NCBI GenBank assembly: GCA_900323505.1
Contig: OOIN01000002.1
Span: 2,294,001 to 2,358,000, forward strand
Reading direction: 5' to 3'
Source of the DNA: Ustilago trichophora
Taxonomy: Eukaryota; Basidiomycota; Ustilaginomycetes; Ustilaginales; Ustilaginaceae
DNA: 64,000 nucleotides
How positions within the stretch are numbered: the first letter of the stretch is position 1; the number at the start of each line of letters is the position of its first letter. Shown here piece after piece: positions 1-10,900 of the stretch. A program made the translations under genes and the position numbers. The notes under the pieces are model-generated. The model worked only from the letters and a program-made list of their open reading frames with translations, did not search any database and had not been told where the DNA came from.

Positions 1-414
1 CGATCATAAAGAAATGTAAGTTTAGAAAACAAGTAGTAAGATGTAGAGCACAGAATAGAACGAGTTACTGACAGATCATTCTTCATGTACACACAGCGAG
101 GATGGTGACACGTCTTCAGACGCGCTCAGTCCAATGTCTCGAAGCAGCACCTTTGCCAGTTCATTAGATCATGCCGGAAAGTAGTCATTCTCTGTCAATG
201 CAAGCAAATGAGAACACCCTTCGATGAAAGTCACAAACGGAGAGAAGGACAATGCATCGTTCGACATTCAAGATCATGATCAATATGAGAGAAAGAGAGA
301 GACACTAGCGCAGGAGGTTCTGATGCTATAATACAGTAGTGTTTGTTTGCGGATGCGAGAGAGCGTGGGTAGTGCTGATATGGAACAAAATGCTTGATTG
401 ATGGATTCTTGCAT
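1..414. other. left-edge intergenic, no gene seen
   Basis: This stretch lies downstream of the minus-strand gene that ends at 415. Its short open frames are neither long nor recognisable. It probably holds the 3' UTR of that gene. I see no RNA gene or repeat in it. Confidence 0.5.
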
Positions 415-819
415 TTAAGCGGCGAGGGAGCCATCAGCGTTCCTCTCGCCATTAGCGAGCTGTTGAGCAGCTCTGTGCTTGCTACCCTTCAACTTGTTGA
501 AACCATCAGGACCGACATCTATCCTCTCCTTGCGGTGATCTCGATCGGTGTGGCCGAAGAACCACCAGCCGATGAAACCGACCATGACGGCAACGGAGGG
601 CACGAGGACGCGAACGGTTGCGCGGGTTCGAGCAACGTTAATTTCGGGCGACGGATGAGCTCCTGGGATGGGTCCGTGGGAATGGTCTTCGCGGAAGCCA
701 GAGACTGTGTCTGGTCGCGCTGACAGGAGGCGAGGAGTTGTGTGTAGGGTGCGGGTGGAGAGGGTGAGGGGTCGGGCGAGACCGACTCGAGTAAGGCGAG
801 CTGTTGTTGTGGTCAACAT
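415..819 (-). CDS. small predicted mitochondrial membrane protein
   Basis: This is a 134-residue protein with a true ATG at 819. The first 35 or so residues are rich in Arg, Thr and Leu and free of acidic residues (it begins MLTTTTARLTRVGLARPLT and has LHTTPRLL further on), as in a mitochondrial presequence. One hydrophobic segment near residues 70-88 (VRVLVPSVAVMVGFIGWWFF) could span a membrane. It is followed by a charged tail with HTDRDHRKER. I do not recognise the family. The layout suggests a small inner-membrane protein with a matrix presequence, possibly a respiratory-chain accessory or assembly factor. The downstream complex I gene on the same strand is compatible with this but is not evidence for it. 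The size and presequence make it likely to be a real gene. Confidence 0.6.
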   Translation of the reverse strand: MLTTTTARLTRVGLARPLTLSTRTLHTTPRLLSARPDTVSGFREDHSHGPIPGAHPSPEINVARTRATVRVLVPSVAVMVGFIGWWFFGHTDRDHRKERIDVGPDGFNKLKGSKHRAAQQLANGERNADGSLAA

Positions 820-930
820 TGTGGATATGATGTTATGTCGTGAGTCTTCGTGTGTTCGATAGAGATCTTGTGTGTGATGTTCAGACGTTTGTGGTGGAGA
901 GACGACGTGATGACGAGGTGTTCGTAGACA

Positions 931-938
931 TTATATAC
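931..938 (-). promoter_or_regulatory. TATA-like box upstream of the small mitochondrial protein gene
   Basis: The minus strand reads TATATAA about 110 bases before the ATG at 819. Position and sequence fit a TATA element, but there is no expression evidence. Confidence 0.3.
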
Positions 939-2138
939 GAACAAGAACTCCAGCACTCACATAGCTACCAGCCTGCAGTCTACTGTCAGCAGCGATATCC
1001 ACTATAGATCACCACACTACTGTCCAACTGAAGCAGAAGCCCTGTGTGCACAGACATGACGAGAACCTCAATGAGTGTTGGTCAGCGCCTCTCGCCAGTG
1101 TGGAGAGAACACCTCTCACCGATCCAGAGCCGGCCAACAGGTGACATGTGACGCCCTAAATAGCATCATCATTCTCACAATCCTCCCCTCATGTTTCCAA
1201 CACCTTTGTGCAACTCAATCTTACCTCGGCTACGTAAAATTGAAGGTGGCGTGAGTGACCGATGCCGAATCGAGATTTGATCCTTTTGACGTTTTGTATG
1301 ACAGCGTTGCGATGCGTTGTGTAAAAAGTTGACCACTTGTGGAGGATGTGTGTGTGTGGGCTTACGCATTTTTGTGGGGTAAAACTGCGAGCATGCAAGC
1401 TGGCTACGTCAGAGGCGAGAATCGCGCGCATGCCAGAGCAAATTCGCCGAGGCGGAGATTTCCTTTGTTTCTATTCTTTTGGTTGTGTAACAGCAGGGTC
1501 TCCCTCTTACAGCATGCTGCCTCTCTGTGCCCTTTACCGATTTGGGTCTCGGCAAGGCTAATTGCTGAGCCAACACTTTTCACTCTGCCATGGCATCGCT
1601 AGTAAGTAGAGCTCGTTCGTGATGATAGCGCGGGGGCGTGGGAACTATGTCACTGGTGCATACTCTTGCTCTGCTGCGGCTGCTCTGACGACAGTCTTGG
1701 GACTCTCGCACACTATCTTGTGGACGCCGCCGCCGTCGGATTTGTCATCCATCGACCAACATTCTCTCGTGCGTGACAGAGGCTGCTTCGACTTCCATTG
1801 ACCGGCCGGCGTTCTCAACTTCATGCGATCGTGTCGAGGTGTGGAGTGCGCAGCGTAGTACAGAAGAGCTGGTACACAAACATGGTCATGGGAAAGCGGT
1901 CTGCAAACGCATCGTTTCTGCGCCCAACTCCAAGACTAAGGGCGCTGGTGGTGCAGTTCCACGCCTTGCTATCTAGGGCCGAACGGATATCGAGTGCTGC
2001 CTGACACACGCGCACATAGCTCACAGGTGCACGGGCATTGCAAATGTAGCGAGACGCGGAATCGATTGAACAAGAGATATCAAAGCACCTCCGTAGGAGG
2101 CGGAGATGCATAACATGTTTTACGTCGACGGATCAATA
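939..2138. other. intergenic, no gene seen
   Basis: About 1.2 kb lies between the upstream side of the 415..819 gene and the stop of the complex I gene. Several short overlapping frames on both strands look random, and none shows a domain, presequence or conserved motif. Confidence 0.5.
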
Positions 2139-3674
2139 TTACTGACTGAGAGCCTTAGGAGAGATAGGGGTACCCATGTTGGCCGGGAAGGCGTAGTCTG
2201 GATCCATGTCCTTGAGTCTCCTTCCACCGACGAGCACAGGGCCGTTCTTCTCCTGGTACAGCCTCATCCTCTCCTCGATCTCGGGCCTGAACCAGCGGAG
2301 CAAGCCCTGGATGGGCCAAGCGGCGGCATCGGCAAGAGCACAGATAGTGTGGCCCTCCATCTGCTTGGTAAGCTCGTAGATCATGTCGATCTCACGGTTG
2401 TTACCACGACCCTCCTCGAAGCGCTCCATCATGTTGGCGAGCCAGGTGGTGCCCTCTCGGCAAGGGGTGCACTGACCGCACGACTCGTGCTTGTAGAATT
2501 TGGCGAAACGAGAAATGGCCTGGACAACATCGGTGGTCTTGTCCATTACAATGACGGCACCGGTTCCGAGCGAAGACTGATTCTCACGGAGCGAGTCAAA
2601 GTCCATGAGGACCTCCTCGCACTTATGCTTTGGCAGAATGGGTACCGAAGATCCACCGGGGACAATACCGAGAAGGTTGTCCCAGCCACCTCGAACACCA
2701 CCACAGTGACGCTCGATGAGCTCCTTGAGTGGGATCGACATCTCCTCCTCTACGACACATGGGGTGTTGACGTGACCAGAGATGGCGAAGAGCTTGGTAC
2801 CCTGGTTCTTGTCACGACCGAAACCGGCGAACCACGCTGGGCCTCGTCGGATGATGGTGGGTGCAGCAGCGACAGTCTCGACGTTGGCGACGGTGGTGGG
2901 GCAACCAAAGACACCGACATCAGCGGGGAAGGGAGGCTTCAAACGGGGCTTGCCCTGCTTGCCTTCGAGCGACTCGATGAGCGCGGTCTCCTCACCGCAA
3001 ATGTAGGCACCGGCACCTTTGTGAACGTAGACGTCAAAGTCGTAACCGGAACCGCAGGCGTTCTTGCCGATGAGACCGTCGGCGTAGGCCTCCTTGATAG
3101 CGTGCTGAAGGTGGGCGACCTCGAGGTAGAACTCTCCTCGGACGTAAATGTAGGCGGCGTTGGCGTTCATGGCACGGCCAGCGACGAGACAGCCCTCGAT
3201 GAGCTTGTGAGGATCACCGCGCATAATCTCGCGGTCCTTGCAGGTACCGGGCTCACCCTCATCGGCGTTGATGACAAGGTAACGGGGGCGAGGGTCTTTC
3301 TCCCATCCGGGCTTGTTCATGAAACTCCACTTGAGACCCGAGGGGAAACCGGCACCTCCGCGACCACGCATACCCGACTCCTTCATCTGAGAAATGATCC
3401 AGTCGTGACCCTTGAGGAGGATGTCCTTGGTGCGGTGCCAGTCACCACGTGCCTTGGCACCCTTGAGACCGTGGTCATGGCGCATGTAGGCGTTCTGGAA
3501 GATGCGGTCCTGGTCACGGAGACCACCGAAGGAGCGGACGGGGGTGTCGGTGACGGTAGCAAGGCCACGGGCCTGCGATGGAGTGGCGCAGGCGACCTTG
3601 GCGGCATTGTTAAGGCTCTTTGCCGAGCGAGCGGCGCTTCGAGCGACCAAACCTGAGATGGTCATGACGTGCAT
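2139..3674 (-). CDS. NADH:ubiquinone oxidoreductase 51-kDa subunit (complex I, NDUFV1/NUO51)
   Basis: This is the FMN- and NADH-binding subunit of mitochondrial complex I, which takes electrons from NADH in the matrix arm. The 511-residue product starts at the ATG at 3674. A second ATG three codons on, at 3665, is equally possible, and the longer open frame upstream begins with TTG. An Arg/Ala-rich presequence (about residues 1-40) is followed by the flavoprotein core with [17 protein letters not shown] and [16 protein letters not shown] in the nucleotide and FMN region. Near the C-terminus [12 protein letters not shown] supplies three cysteines of the N3 [4Fe-4S] cluster, and HTICALADA supplies the fourth. 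The length matches fungal orthologues. The frame is uninterrupted, with no intron. A 516-codon open frame on the opposite strand is a codon-bias shadow. Confidence 0.97.
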   Translation of the reverse strand: MHVMTISGLVARSAARSAKSLNNAAKVACATPSQARGLATVTDTPVRSFGGLRDQDRIFQNAYMRHDHGLKGAKARGDWHRTKDILLKGHDWIISQMKESGMRGRGGAGFPSGLKWSFMNKPGWEKDPRPRYLVINADEGEPGTCKDREIMRGDPHKLIEGCLVAGRAMNANAAYIYVRGEFYLEVAHLQHAIKEAYADGLIGKNACGSGYDFDVYVHKGAGAYICGEETALIESLEGKQGKPRLKPPFPADVGVFGCPTTVANVETVAAAPTIIRRGPAWFAGFGRDKNQGTKLFAISGHVNTPCVVEEEMSIPLKELIERHCGGVRGGWDNLLGIVPGGSSVPILPKHKCEEVLMDFDSLRENQSSLGTGAVIVMDKTTDVVQAISRFAKFYKHESCGQCTPCREGTTWLANMMERFEEGRGNNREIDMIYELTKQMEGHTICALADAAAWPIQGLLRWFRPEIEERMRLYQEKNGPVLVGGRRLKDMDPDYAFPANMGTPISPKALSQ

Positions 3675-4742
3675 GCGATGGTGATGAAGCGGGATGCGGT
3701 GAGGTGTGATGATGTAGCGGTTGTGATAAAGGTGATGAGAGGTGATGTGCAATGAATGTCGAAGATTGGGAGTTTTGTTACGAAAGATGCGTGCAATGGT
3801 CAGTAATCTGCGCTTGTTGCTGATGGCCGAAGTCCTACATAGACTGTGTCGCTATTCGCCTGAATATGCTTTGAGTACTCACTAGCTCTCTGCATGGTGT
3901 ATGATAGGAATTGTGTTGGATGATGGTGAGGAACGGTAGATAGAAGTGAGGGCGATTTGCGATATTAGAGATTGAGACGAGGCTTTCCTTCGGTGGCACT
4001 GACTGACTTGCTTGGCTGCGAGAGGGAGACGGCTGCAAGCGGAGAGCTGAGAAAGGCGAAAGCGCTGTTGAGTTGCAGATGTGCTAATCTCGAAAAATTA
4101 CCGCACGTAACAGCTCTCTCGACTGGAAGATTCAACGCGAATTTCTCAGCAATTTTCGAGCGGTTGCTGACCAAAGCACTCTTCTTCCCTTGACGCGCGC
4201 CTTGCCTCTGGTTTGGCTGCCAATCAGCAAAGCTTCAATTCATACCGCTCTCTGCTCGGATCCGCTTTGATGATAAAAATTACAAATCGATCGGGACATC
4301 AGGCATCAAGCACTGCAGATCACGATACCACGACCTGGATTCATGATCTTTACACAGGCTCAAGCATCTCTTTGATAGCTCCCTCAACAATTGGTGGAAA
4401 GATCTCACTGGTTTCGAGCATGTGGACTTGGTATGAATTGATATGCAGGATAAGATGCAAAGTGATTGTGCAGTATCAACAAGAGGAAACAACGAGAAGC
4501 ATGCTGAGAAGAAAGGCCCTTTCGATCCAATCCGACGTGATCCACAGTACACCGTGAAGCTACCGCTCCCACTCCATGTCATCGTCCTCATCAAGCACAA
4601 AAGCGTCCTCGCTCTCGTGCAAGAGACGACGAGGCTGCTGCATATCCTGCAGCGAAAGTGTTTCTCCTCCATCTTCCTCCTTCTTGTTCTTGCCCTTGCT
4701 GCTACTGCGGGCTTGTTTTGTCGAGTCGAAAGGGCCGAGTTC
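3675..4742. other. intergenic, no gene seen
   Basis: This 1.07-kb interval lies between two minus-strand genes. It contains the promoter side of the complex I gene and the 3' side of the transporter gene. Open frames at 4280..4753 and 4443..5111 overlap the transporter tail in other frames and show nothing recognisable. Confidence 0.5.
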
Positions 4743-6662
4743 CTAGTGTTCATCGCTTCTCACTTCCTCATACAGCCTCCTGTCTGGAGGTGCCTCCCTC
4801 TTGCCTCCACCAAAGATGCGTCCGATCCAACCAAATGGTCCACGTCCGTCCAGTCCAAAGAAGGACTGAGCTGCTCGACGTTCCTCTGCAGCGACGCGAG
4901 CTGCAGCTGCTCGTGCAGCACGTTCTTCTTCGGACTGAAGACGTGGATGACTGGAGATGGAGCGACGAATAGGTCGTGGAGTGAATTCTCCCTCTCGCCC
5001 ATCCATACTCGTGCTTCGGCGTCGCCTTGTACCCTGTCCATCATCTTCCTCTTCCTCTTCATCCTCATCGTCGTCGTCGTCTTGAGGAACGGTGATCTCA
5101 TCGCCAAATAGCGCACCAATCTCTTCCAGTGGAACACCTGATGTCTCTGGATATCCAAAGTACACTGTGATGAACGCCAGCAGCGCAAAGAAGGCGAGGA
5201 TGATGTACAGCTTCCATCCGATCGTTTCCATCAGAATCGGTGACAACTCTCCAACCACCCAGTTGAATGACCAATTGGTCGCCGTCGCTAATGATGCTCC
5301 CTTGGCTCGGAATGCCAACGGCATAATCTCGGGCGGGTACAGCCATGGAATTGGACCCCAGCTGTAACCGAACCATGCGTTAAAGACGATGATGGAGCCG
5401 ACAACAGCTTGTGGAGTGTAGTCCCTGTCGAGAAAGAGGAAGTAGCCGCAGGCAGTCAGTGCAGCCCCGCATCCGATGGCGCCTGACAATAGAATGAGAC
5501 GGCGACCCCAGAGGTCGACGAGGAACCACGTAGGGACAGTGGCAAGGGTGTAGATGATGCCGTTCACGCCGGTCATGAGGAGAGCGTCTCGTCCAATCCA
5601 GCCGGCGGATTCGAGGATCATTGGCAGATAGTAGCAGACAGTGTTGATGCCAATCAGCTGTGCAAATGCTTGCGACGACATGGCGATGAGGGTACGGTAG
5701 CGGTACTGTGTGAGCATGCGCTTGTACGAGTTGTCGCCTTGTTTGCGGAGATAAAGGACGTTTTCCTTGATCTCGCGAAACTCGAGCTTGGCACGTGGCT
5801 CGGTGGGGTCGCCTGCACCATGTAAGTCGGCAAGAACACGCATACCTTCCTCGTCCATGTCCTTGTCAAGGAGCCAACGTGGCGACTCGGGTAGCAGTAC
5901 AGAGCCTACAGCCAGGGTTACACCGATGACGACCTGGAGACTGAGCGGAAGACGCCATGAGATGTCGCTCTCGATGTACGACGCAAAGTAATCGACCCAT
6001 ACACTACTTGCATAGCCGACGATATTGCCTGTGAATTCGATACAGGCCAGCTTGCCTCGGTTCTCGGCCGGTGAGATCTCCGATTGGTAGGTGGGCACAA
6101 TCATACTTAAAACTCCAACTCCGAGGCCTGAAATGACGCGGCCAATGAGCATGGTGTCGTAGCCAGATGTGAAGGTCTGGATGGCACCACCAACGGAGAA
6201 GATGACTGCACCCCAGAAAAGAGTGTTTTTGCGCCCAAAGATGTCGGCGAGTCGACCACAAGCGAGACTGGTTACGAGGGCTCCGAGCTCTAGTGAGGCG
6301 ACCAGGGTGCCGATCTCGGAAGCAGTAGGGTGACCGAAGTAGGCTTTAAAGTAAGGACCAGTGATGATGCCAGACATGACACCTTGGTCGTATCCGAACA
6401 GAAATACACCTAAAGAGGCGAAGCATGTCACAAAGAGCATGAGGTTATCGCCTTTGATGCCGACCTTTGCCAAAGGAGAAGTGTCATGGTCCATGGATAC
6501 GGACGGAGCTCGCACGGTGCCACTGGAGCGGACGGAGCTGGCGGTGTTGGATCGTTGTCGTCCATGTGCATAGCCGTGAGGGGTAGTGGATGCATTGTTG
6601 AGGGTATTCCGTTCTACCTCGCTGGAGGGTCGAGTGGAAGAGCGCGAGTGATTCGTGGACAT
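4743..6662 (-). CDS. major facilitator superfamily sugar transporter
   Basis: This predicted plasma-membrane sugar porter has 639 residues. The frame opens with GTG at 6674, but the first ATG is at 6662 (MSTNHSRSSTRPSS). After about 70 polar N-terminal residues come the family marks: FLFGYDQGVMSG in helix 1, GRLADIFGRKNT in the helix 2-3 loop, the SEISPAENRGKLACIEFTGN stretch, LPESPRWLLDKD at the end of helix 6, QLIGINTVCYYLP in helix 7 and PETSGVPLEEIGALFGDE after helix 12. The C-terminal tail of about 130 residues is long, with an unbroken Asp/Glu block (PQDDDDDEDEEEEEDD) and Arg/Ser-rich stretches, so it is a likely cytosolic regulatory region. The substrate cannot be read from the sequence. 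Hexoses or related polyols are the usual range. Confidence 0.93.
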   Translation of the reverse strand: MSTNHSRSSTRPSSEVERNTLNNASTTPHGYAHGRQRSNTASSVRSSGTVRAPSVSMDHDTSPLAKVGIKGDNLMLFVTCFASLGVFLFGYDQGVMSGIITGPYFKAYFGHPTASEIGTLVASLELGALVTSLACGRLADIFGRKNTLFWGAVIFSVGGAIQTFTSGYDTMLIGRVISGLGVGVLSMIVPTYQSEISPAENRGKLACIEFTGNIVGYASSVWVDYFASYIESDISWRLPLSLQVVIGVTLAVGSVLLPESPRWLLDKDMDEEGMRVLADLHGAGDPTEPRAKLEFREIKENVLYLRKQGDNSYKRMLTQYRYRTLIAMSSQAFAQLIGINTVCYYLPMILESAGWIGRDALLMTGVNGIIYTLATVPTWFLVDLWGRRLILLSGAIGCGAALTACGYFLFLDRDYTPQAVVGSIIVFNAWFGYSWGPIPWLYPPEIMPLAFRAKGASLATATNWSFNWVVGELSPILMETIGWKLYIILAFFALLAFITVYFGYPETSGVPLEEIGALFGDEITVPQDDDDDEDEEEEEDDGQGTRRRRSTSMDGREGEFTPRPIRRSISSHPRLQSEEERAARAAAARVAAEERRAAQSFFGLDGRGPFGWIGRIFGGGKREAPPDRRLYEEVRSDEH

Positions 6663-7773
6663 GCTGATGATCACATGGAATGTTGAGCGGCAGTGCAGCG
6701 GTGGTGATGATCAAGTGGATCAGAAAAAGCTTGGAACTGAGCTTATAGGAGATGAAAGCTGGAAGAAAGTGTGAGAGAGTCTTGAGCGTCCATGCCAGTT
6801 GTTGCGATGAGGAGGCCCGCTTTGAAGTTGGGCTGTATGCGATGCTCAGCACCAGGCTGAAAGCGTGATGGAAGAGACAAGCCTCACGTCGAGAGCAGTC
6901 TAGACGATGCTACTCCTCAAGATGCGGGTGTGTGAGGTTGGGTATGGAAGAGATACTTGCGCGAGTGGCTGTGTATGGTATCGTATGAAGGTTAGGCTCA
7001 GTTTGAACGGGGAAGGCGGTTATCCAGGATACCTCGCAAAGGGTCGGCAGGCCAAGCCAACGTGACAGACAGCATGAGTGTGGGGCAGAAGCCACTTGAC
7101 TGAGTTTGAGGCACAATTTCGGTCACTGTGCATCAAAAAGCAGGCCAGCCTATTCGGAAGCCACACTCGACACGGCCCTCACACACGCTGAACTTTAAGC
7201 GCCACGCACGCTGTGCAACCGAACTGAGGCTCGAGGCTGAGAGGTTGAGAGGCTGAGAGGCTGAGAGGCTGAGAGGCGAGGGAGGGTGCACGAGCATTTT
7301 TGGCTTCGTTCGCCTCTCGCACTCAGGAACAGGGGTTTTTTAAAAAAAGAAAATCAATTCTTGCTGCAAAAGAAGGTGTAACATCAGTTAAAAAAAACCC
7401 CTACTTCAAGGTCGCCGACGCGTCTTGCTGCAGAGTTGATGCAGAGTGTTGGTCCGAAATGCGTGACAGCACGGAAAGTGTTAGTCTCCCTGTGCACTCT
7501 GCTGTGTGACTTTTGAGAAAGTGAGCGATCCGAGCCACACTTCAGAGGGGCACCCTAACGAAATGACCGACACAACATCATGTCATGTCACAGACTCATC
7601 TTCGACCACCAACCACCAACCGCCAACCACCAGCCGTCAGCCACTGCGTCGCTCCTTTCCATCAACACCAGTCCCAGTCGCAGCTCGATACTACACAACC
7701 GAGTACTCACAGCACTATTACTGAGCTTGAGACGGCAGCTATACAGCTCGAGTGAATCGACACGATACCCGGC
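6663..7773. other. divergent intergenic region
   Basis: This is the promoter region shared by the minus-strand sugar transporter and the plus-strand septation kinase. It contains an octamer tandem repeat (see 7232..7279) and A-rich runs near 7340-7400. No open frame here is convincing. Confidence 0.5.
7232..7279. repeat. tandem octamer repeat (GAGGCTGA)n
   Basis: About five to six near-perfect copies of GAGGCTGA stand in tandem, one of them with a T in place of C. This is a short minisatellite in the promoter region of the kinase gene. Confidence 0.8.
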
Positions 7774-7839
7774 ATGGAGAGCGAATCTCACAACCTTGCC
7801 CTTCTTTCACCTGCTACCTGCCTATCCTACGATCTTTAA
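7774..7839 (+). promoter_or_regulatory. possible uORF 1 of the septation kinase gene
   Basis: The ATG at 7774 opens a 21-codon frame that ends in TAA at 7837-7839, 99 bases before the kinase ATG. If it lies in the mature leader it could lower translation of the kinase. An intron in the leader would remove it. The transcript start is unknown. Confidence 0.3.
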
Positions 7840-7860
7840 TAGATACAAAGGTGAACCTGC

Positions 7861-7881
7861 ATGCTTTGTGGGCAATTGTAA
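7861..7881 (+). promoter_or_regulatory. possible uORF 2 of the septation kinase gene
   Basis: A six-codon frame (MLCGQL) runs from the ATG at 7861 to the TAA at 7879-7881, 57 bases before the kinase ATG. The same caveat about leader splicing applies. Confidence 0.25.
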
Positions 7882-7938
7882 AGTTGGCTCACCTTGGCTC
7901 AGAGCGCTCCGCCTCTAGACGGACTCGTACTTCACACT

Positions 7939-10900
7939 ATGCAAAACCCGCGTCCGTCGCTGGACGCAGATTCGAGCTCTGCCTCGTCAAGTCGTATTTC
8001 GGCTATACCACCTCCTCACAACATGCTTCCGCCCTCGCAGTCGACCCTCCGCTTTCCGTCACAGGCTCCGCAAGCAGTAAACTCTGCGGCCACACCACTA
8101 GATGCGCGTCGTAGATCTACACCCATCTATGCCACTCCACCTTCGGCTTCAGCTCAACCGGATCGTCGCCGCGAAAGCCACGTAGGCGCCGACCGCAATC
8201 GCAGGCTGTCAAACCACTATGCACAACCATCACCGTCCCACATGCCCGGTCCAGGCGCTGGCACTCCCAAGCAGAGCGCGTCACCTTCCCATGCTCCTGC
8301 CGCTACATCCACACCACCCGTGCCCAAGCCCGTGCCAGCTCCATCCACAACTACGCTCGGCAACTATCAGCTAGGAGACTGCCTCGGTCGCGGTGCATTC
8401 GGCTCAGTCTACCGAGGCCTCAATTGGATGAATGGAGAAACGGTCGCTGTCAAGCAGATTCAGCTCGGAAACATACCAAAGGCAGAGCTCGGCGAGATCA
8501 TGTCCGAGATCGACCTCCTCAAGAACCTGCACCATCCCAACATTGTCAAGTACAAGGGTTCGGAAAAGACCAAAGACTATCTCTACATCATCCTCGAGTA
8601 CTGCGAAAATGGCTCGCTTCACCATATCTGCAAGCGCTTCGGCAAGTTCCCAGAGGGCTTGGTCAGCGTTTATATCTCCCAGGTTCTCGACGGTCTCATC
8701 TATCTCCACGATCAGGGTGTCATTCATCGAGACATCAAAGGCGCCAACATTCTCACCACCAAGGACGGCTCGGTCAAGCTCGCCGACTTTGGTGTCGCTA
8801 CAAAGACAGGCGCAATGACCGAAAACGCCGTCGTTGGCAGTCCTTACTGGATGGCTCCCGAGGTCATTGACCAGAGCGGTGCCACTACTGCCAGTGACAT
8901 TTGGAGTGTTGGATGCGTAGTCGTCGAACTGCTCGAAGGTAAGCCGCCTTACCATTTCCTCGCGCCCATGCCCGCCCTCTTCCGCATCGTGCAAGACGAC
9001 TGCCCACCCTTGCCCGAAAGCGCATCGCCAGTCGTCAAAGACTTCCTCCTTCACTGCTTCCAGAAAGACGCCAACCTACGAGTCTCTGCACGCAAACTTT
9101 TGCGTCATCCATGGATGGTCAGCGCTCGCAAGCAACTTGAACAACTCAAGTCTGGAGGCTCTATTCGAGCAGGTGGAGGCGCTGCCCTGAATACCCCCCA
9201 CGAAGAAGCTGTCAAGAGTGTTCAAGAATGGAATCAGGCCCTCAAAGAGCCTCCTAAACAGGCGGTGCAACGCCTCCAGGAACCGGAGACGCTGCGAGCA
9301 CCAATGCAGCCCAGTCTTCGCAGAGTCAACGCCATTGCTGCCGAACTTGGCACTGCCAAACCTCTGGCTCGTAAAGGACGACTCCCTAGTCGGCCTACAT
9401 TGCCCGTCGACTTTAGTCCTCCATCGGCACCTCGAAGAGAGGCCGGGACAGAAGCCGCAACGCGGCCCTCGTCCAAGCTGTTAGGCACGGGCCCCGAGAA
9501 GAGTGCGAACACCGAAGCAGCCACTGCGCACGCTTCGAACAACAAGCAGCCCCCTTCTCCAGCCAACGGCTCTGGGTTCCGAACACCTCTTGCCGGAGCC
9601 GCTCCTGCCACATCTCTCATGGATCACCGTGTCAAGCTTGCAGATCTACAGCAGCCAGAGAGCGTCGATGACAACTGGGACGATGACTTTGAGGAGGACA
9701 TTACTACTACAAAGATTGCGGCCCTTGAGAAAACCGGATCTTCCCAAGGTCGAGATGCATCCACCAAGCCTGCCTCAACCTCTGCACCAAATGCATCTGC
9801 TAAGCAGGAAAACGCCGGAGTTCCACCGGTCGTCAAGTCTTCGCCGCTTCTCTCGCCCTCTCCGGACGCCCAATCATCGCCTTCCCTCACGCCACCCCGT
9901 TCAGCAGGCTCAGAAGCAGACTTTGATCAGCGCACCATTCGACCAGTCGCCGGTCCTCTTCTGCGCAGTGTGGCTTCATCTCCGCAGGTGCGCGTATCCA
10001 AAGAGGCGTCCAGAGACACCCCTTCCACGTTGTCCGACTTCTCCAATGATGACGGCGATGATTATTCGGATTTGGTCGGAGATGAGCAGGAGGACGTCCT
10101 CAACCGGCGTATTCGCGACCTTCAGATGAAGAACAGCGTTGGCAAGCGCCTCTTTCATCCCAATGACCTCGCACGCCTTTCCGGTCCCGGCGCAAGTACC
10201 AAGGCCTCAACTCCAGCCACCTCTGAAGCCGGATTCGGCTCTCCTTCTCGATCCTCGGATCGCCGCAGACAGGCTTCGTCCGAGGCTTTGCGCAGCTCGC
10301 TGGCTGTTTCAGCCACTCGTGCCCCTTCCAATCCAGCAAGCCCTCAGGCCACCTTGCGTCTTGAAAAGGATGAAAAGTGGAAGCAAATGCGCCGCACCCT
10401 GGGCAAGTACTCGGAAGACCACTCCACGGAGGACTATTCGGACCTCTTCGGTAAAGCCGATGAAGGCAGCAATGGCAAGGATGATACAGCCTTCAGTAGT
10501 AGTAACACGTTGCAGCTGACCGCTCGACTTTCGAATCGGTCCTGGATGCGAGACGACGATGGTGATGAAGATGACCCCTTCGCCGAAATTGACGAGGGTC
10601 TCAATGCCGAAGCTGATATGGAGGCCAACGTGGCGCGTGACCAGCACGCTCGCATGTGCGCCTTCGTCGCCGAGCTCGTCGAATCACTCGACACGCGTGC
10701 TGGCGTCGACGAGCTGTTACAAGTGTGCGAAGATATCGATCAAGTGCTCACCGACATGCCCGATATGAAGGCGCAGCTGCTCGCTTCGCACGGTGCACTG
10801 GCTCTCATCCAGCTGCTAGAAGCAGCCGTAGACCGCGAGCTCGCCACTCGATTGCTGGGTATCCTTAATCTGATCATCTTCGAGGACCCCGAAGCTCAGG

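Noticed and set aside
2106..3656. 516-codon open frame on the plus strand across the complex I gene
   Set aside because: It is antisense to a perfectly conserved gene, with no domain of its own. Long antisense frames arise from strong codon bias.
7894..7938. Upstream extension of the kinase frame
   Set aside because: It starts with TTG, not ATG. The same holds for upstream extensions of the complex I, aldo/keto reductase, Elp4, Rds1-like and remodeller genes (TTG) and of the sugar transporter, Orc4, SANT/Myb accessory and Cax4-type genes (GTG).
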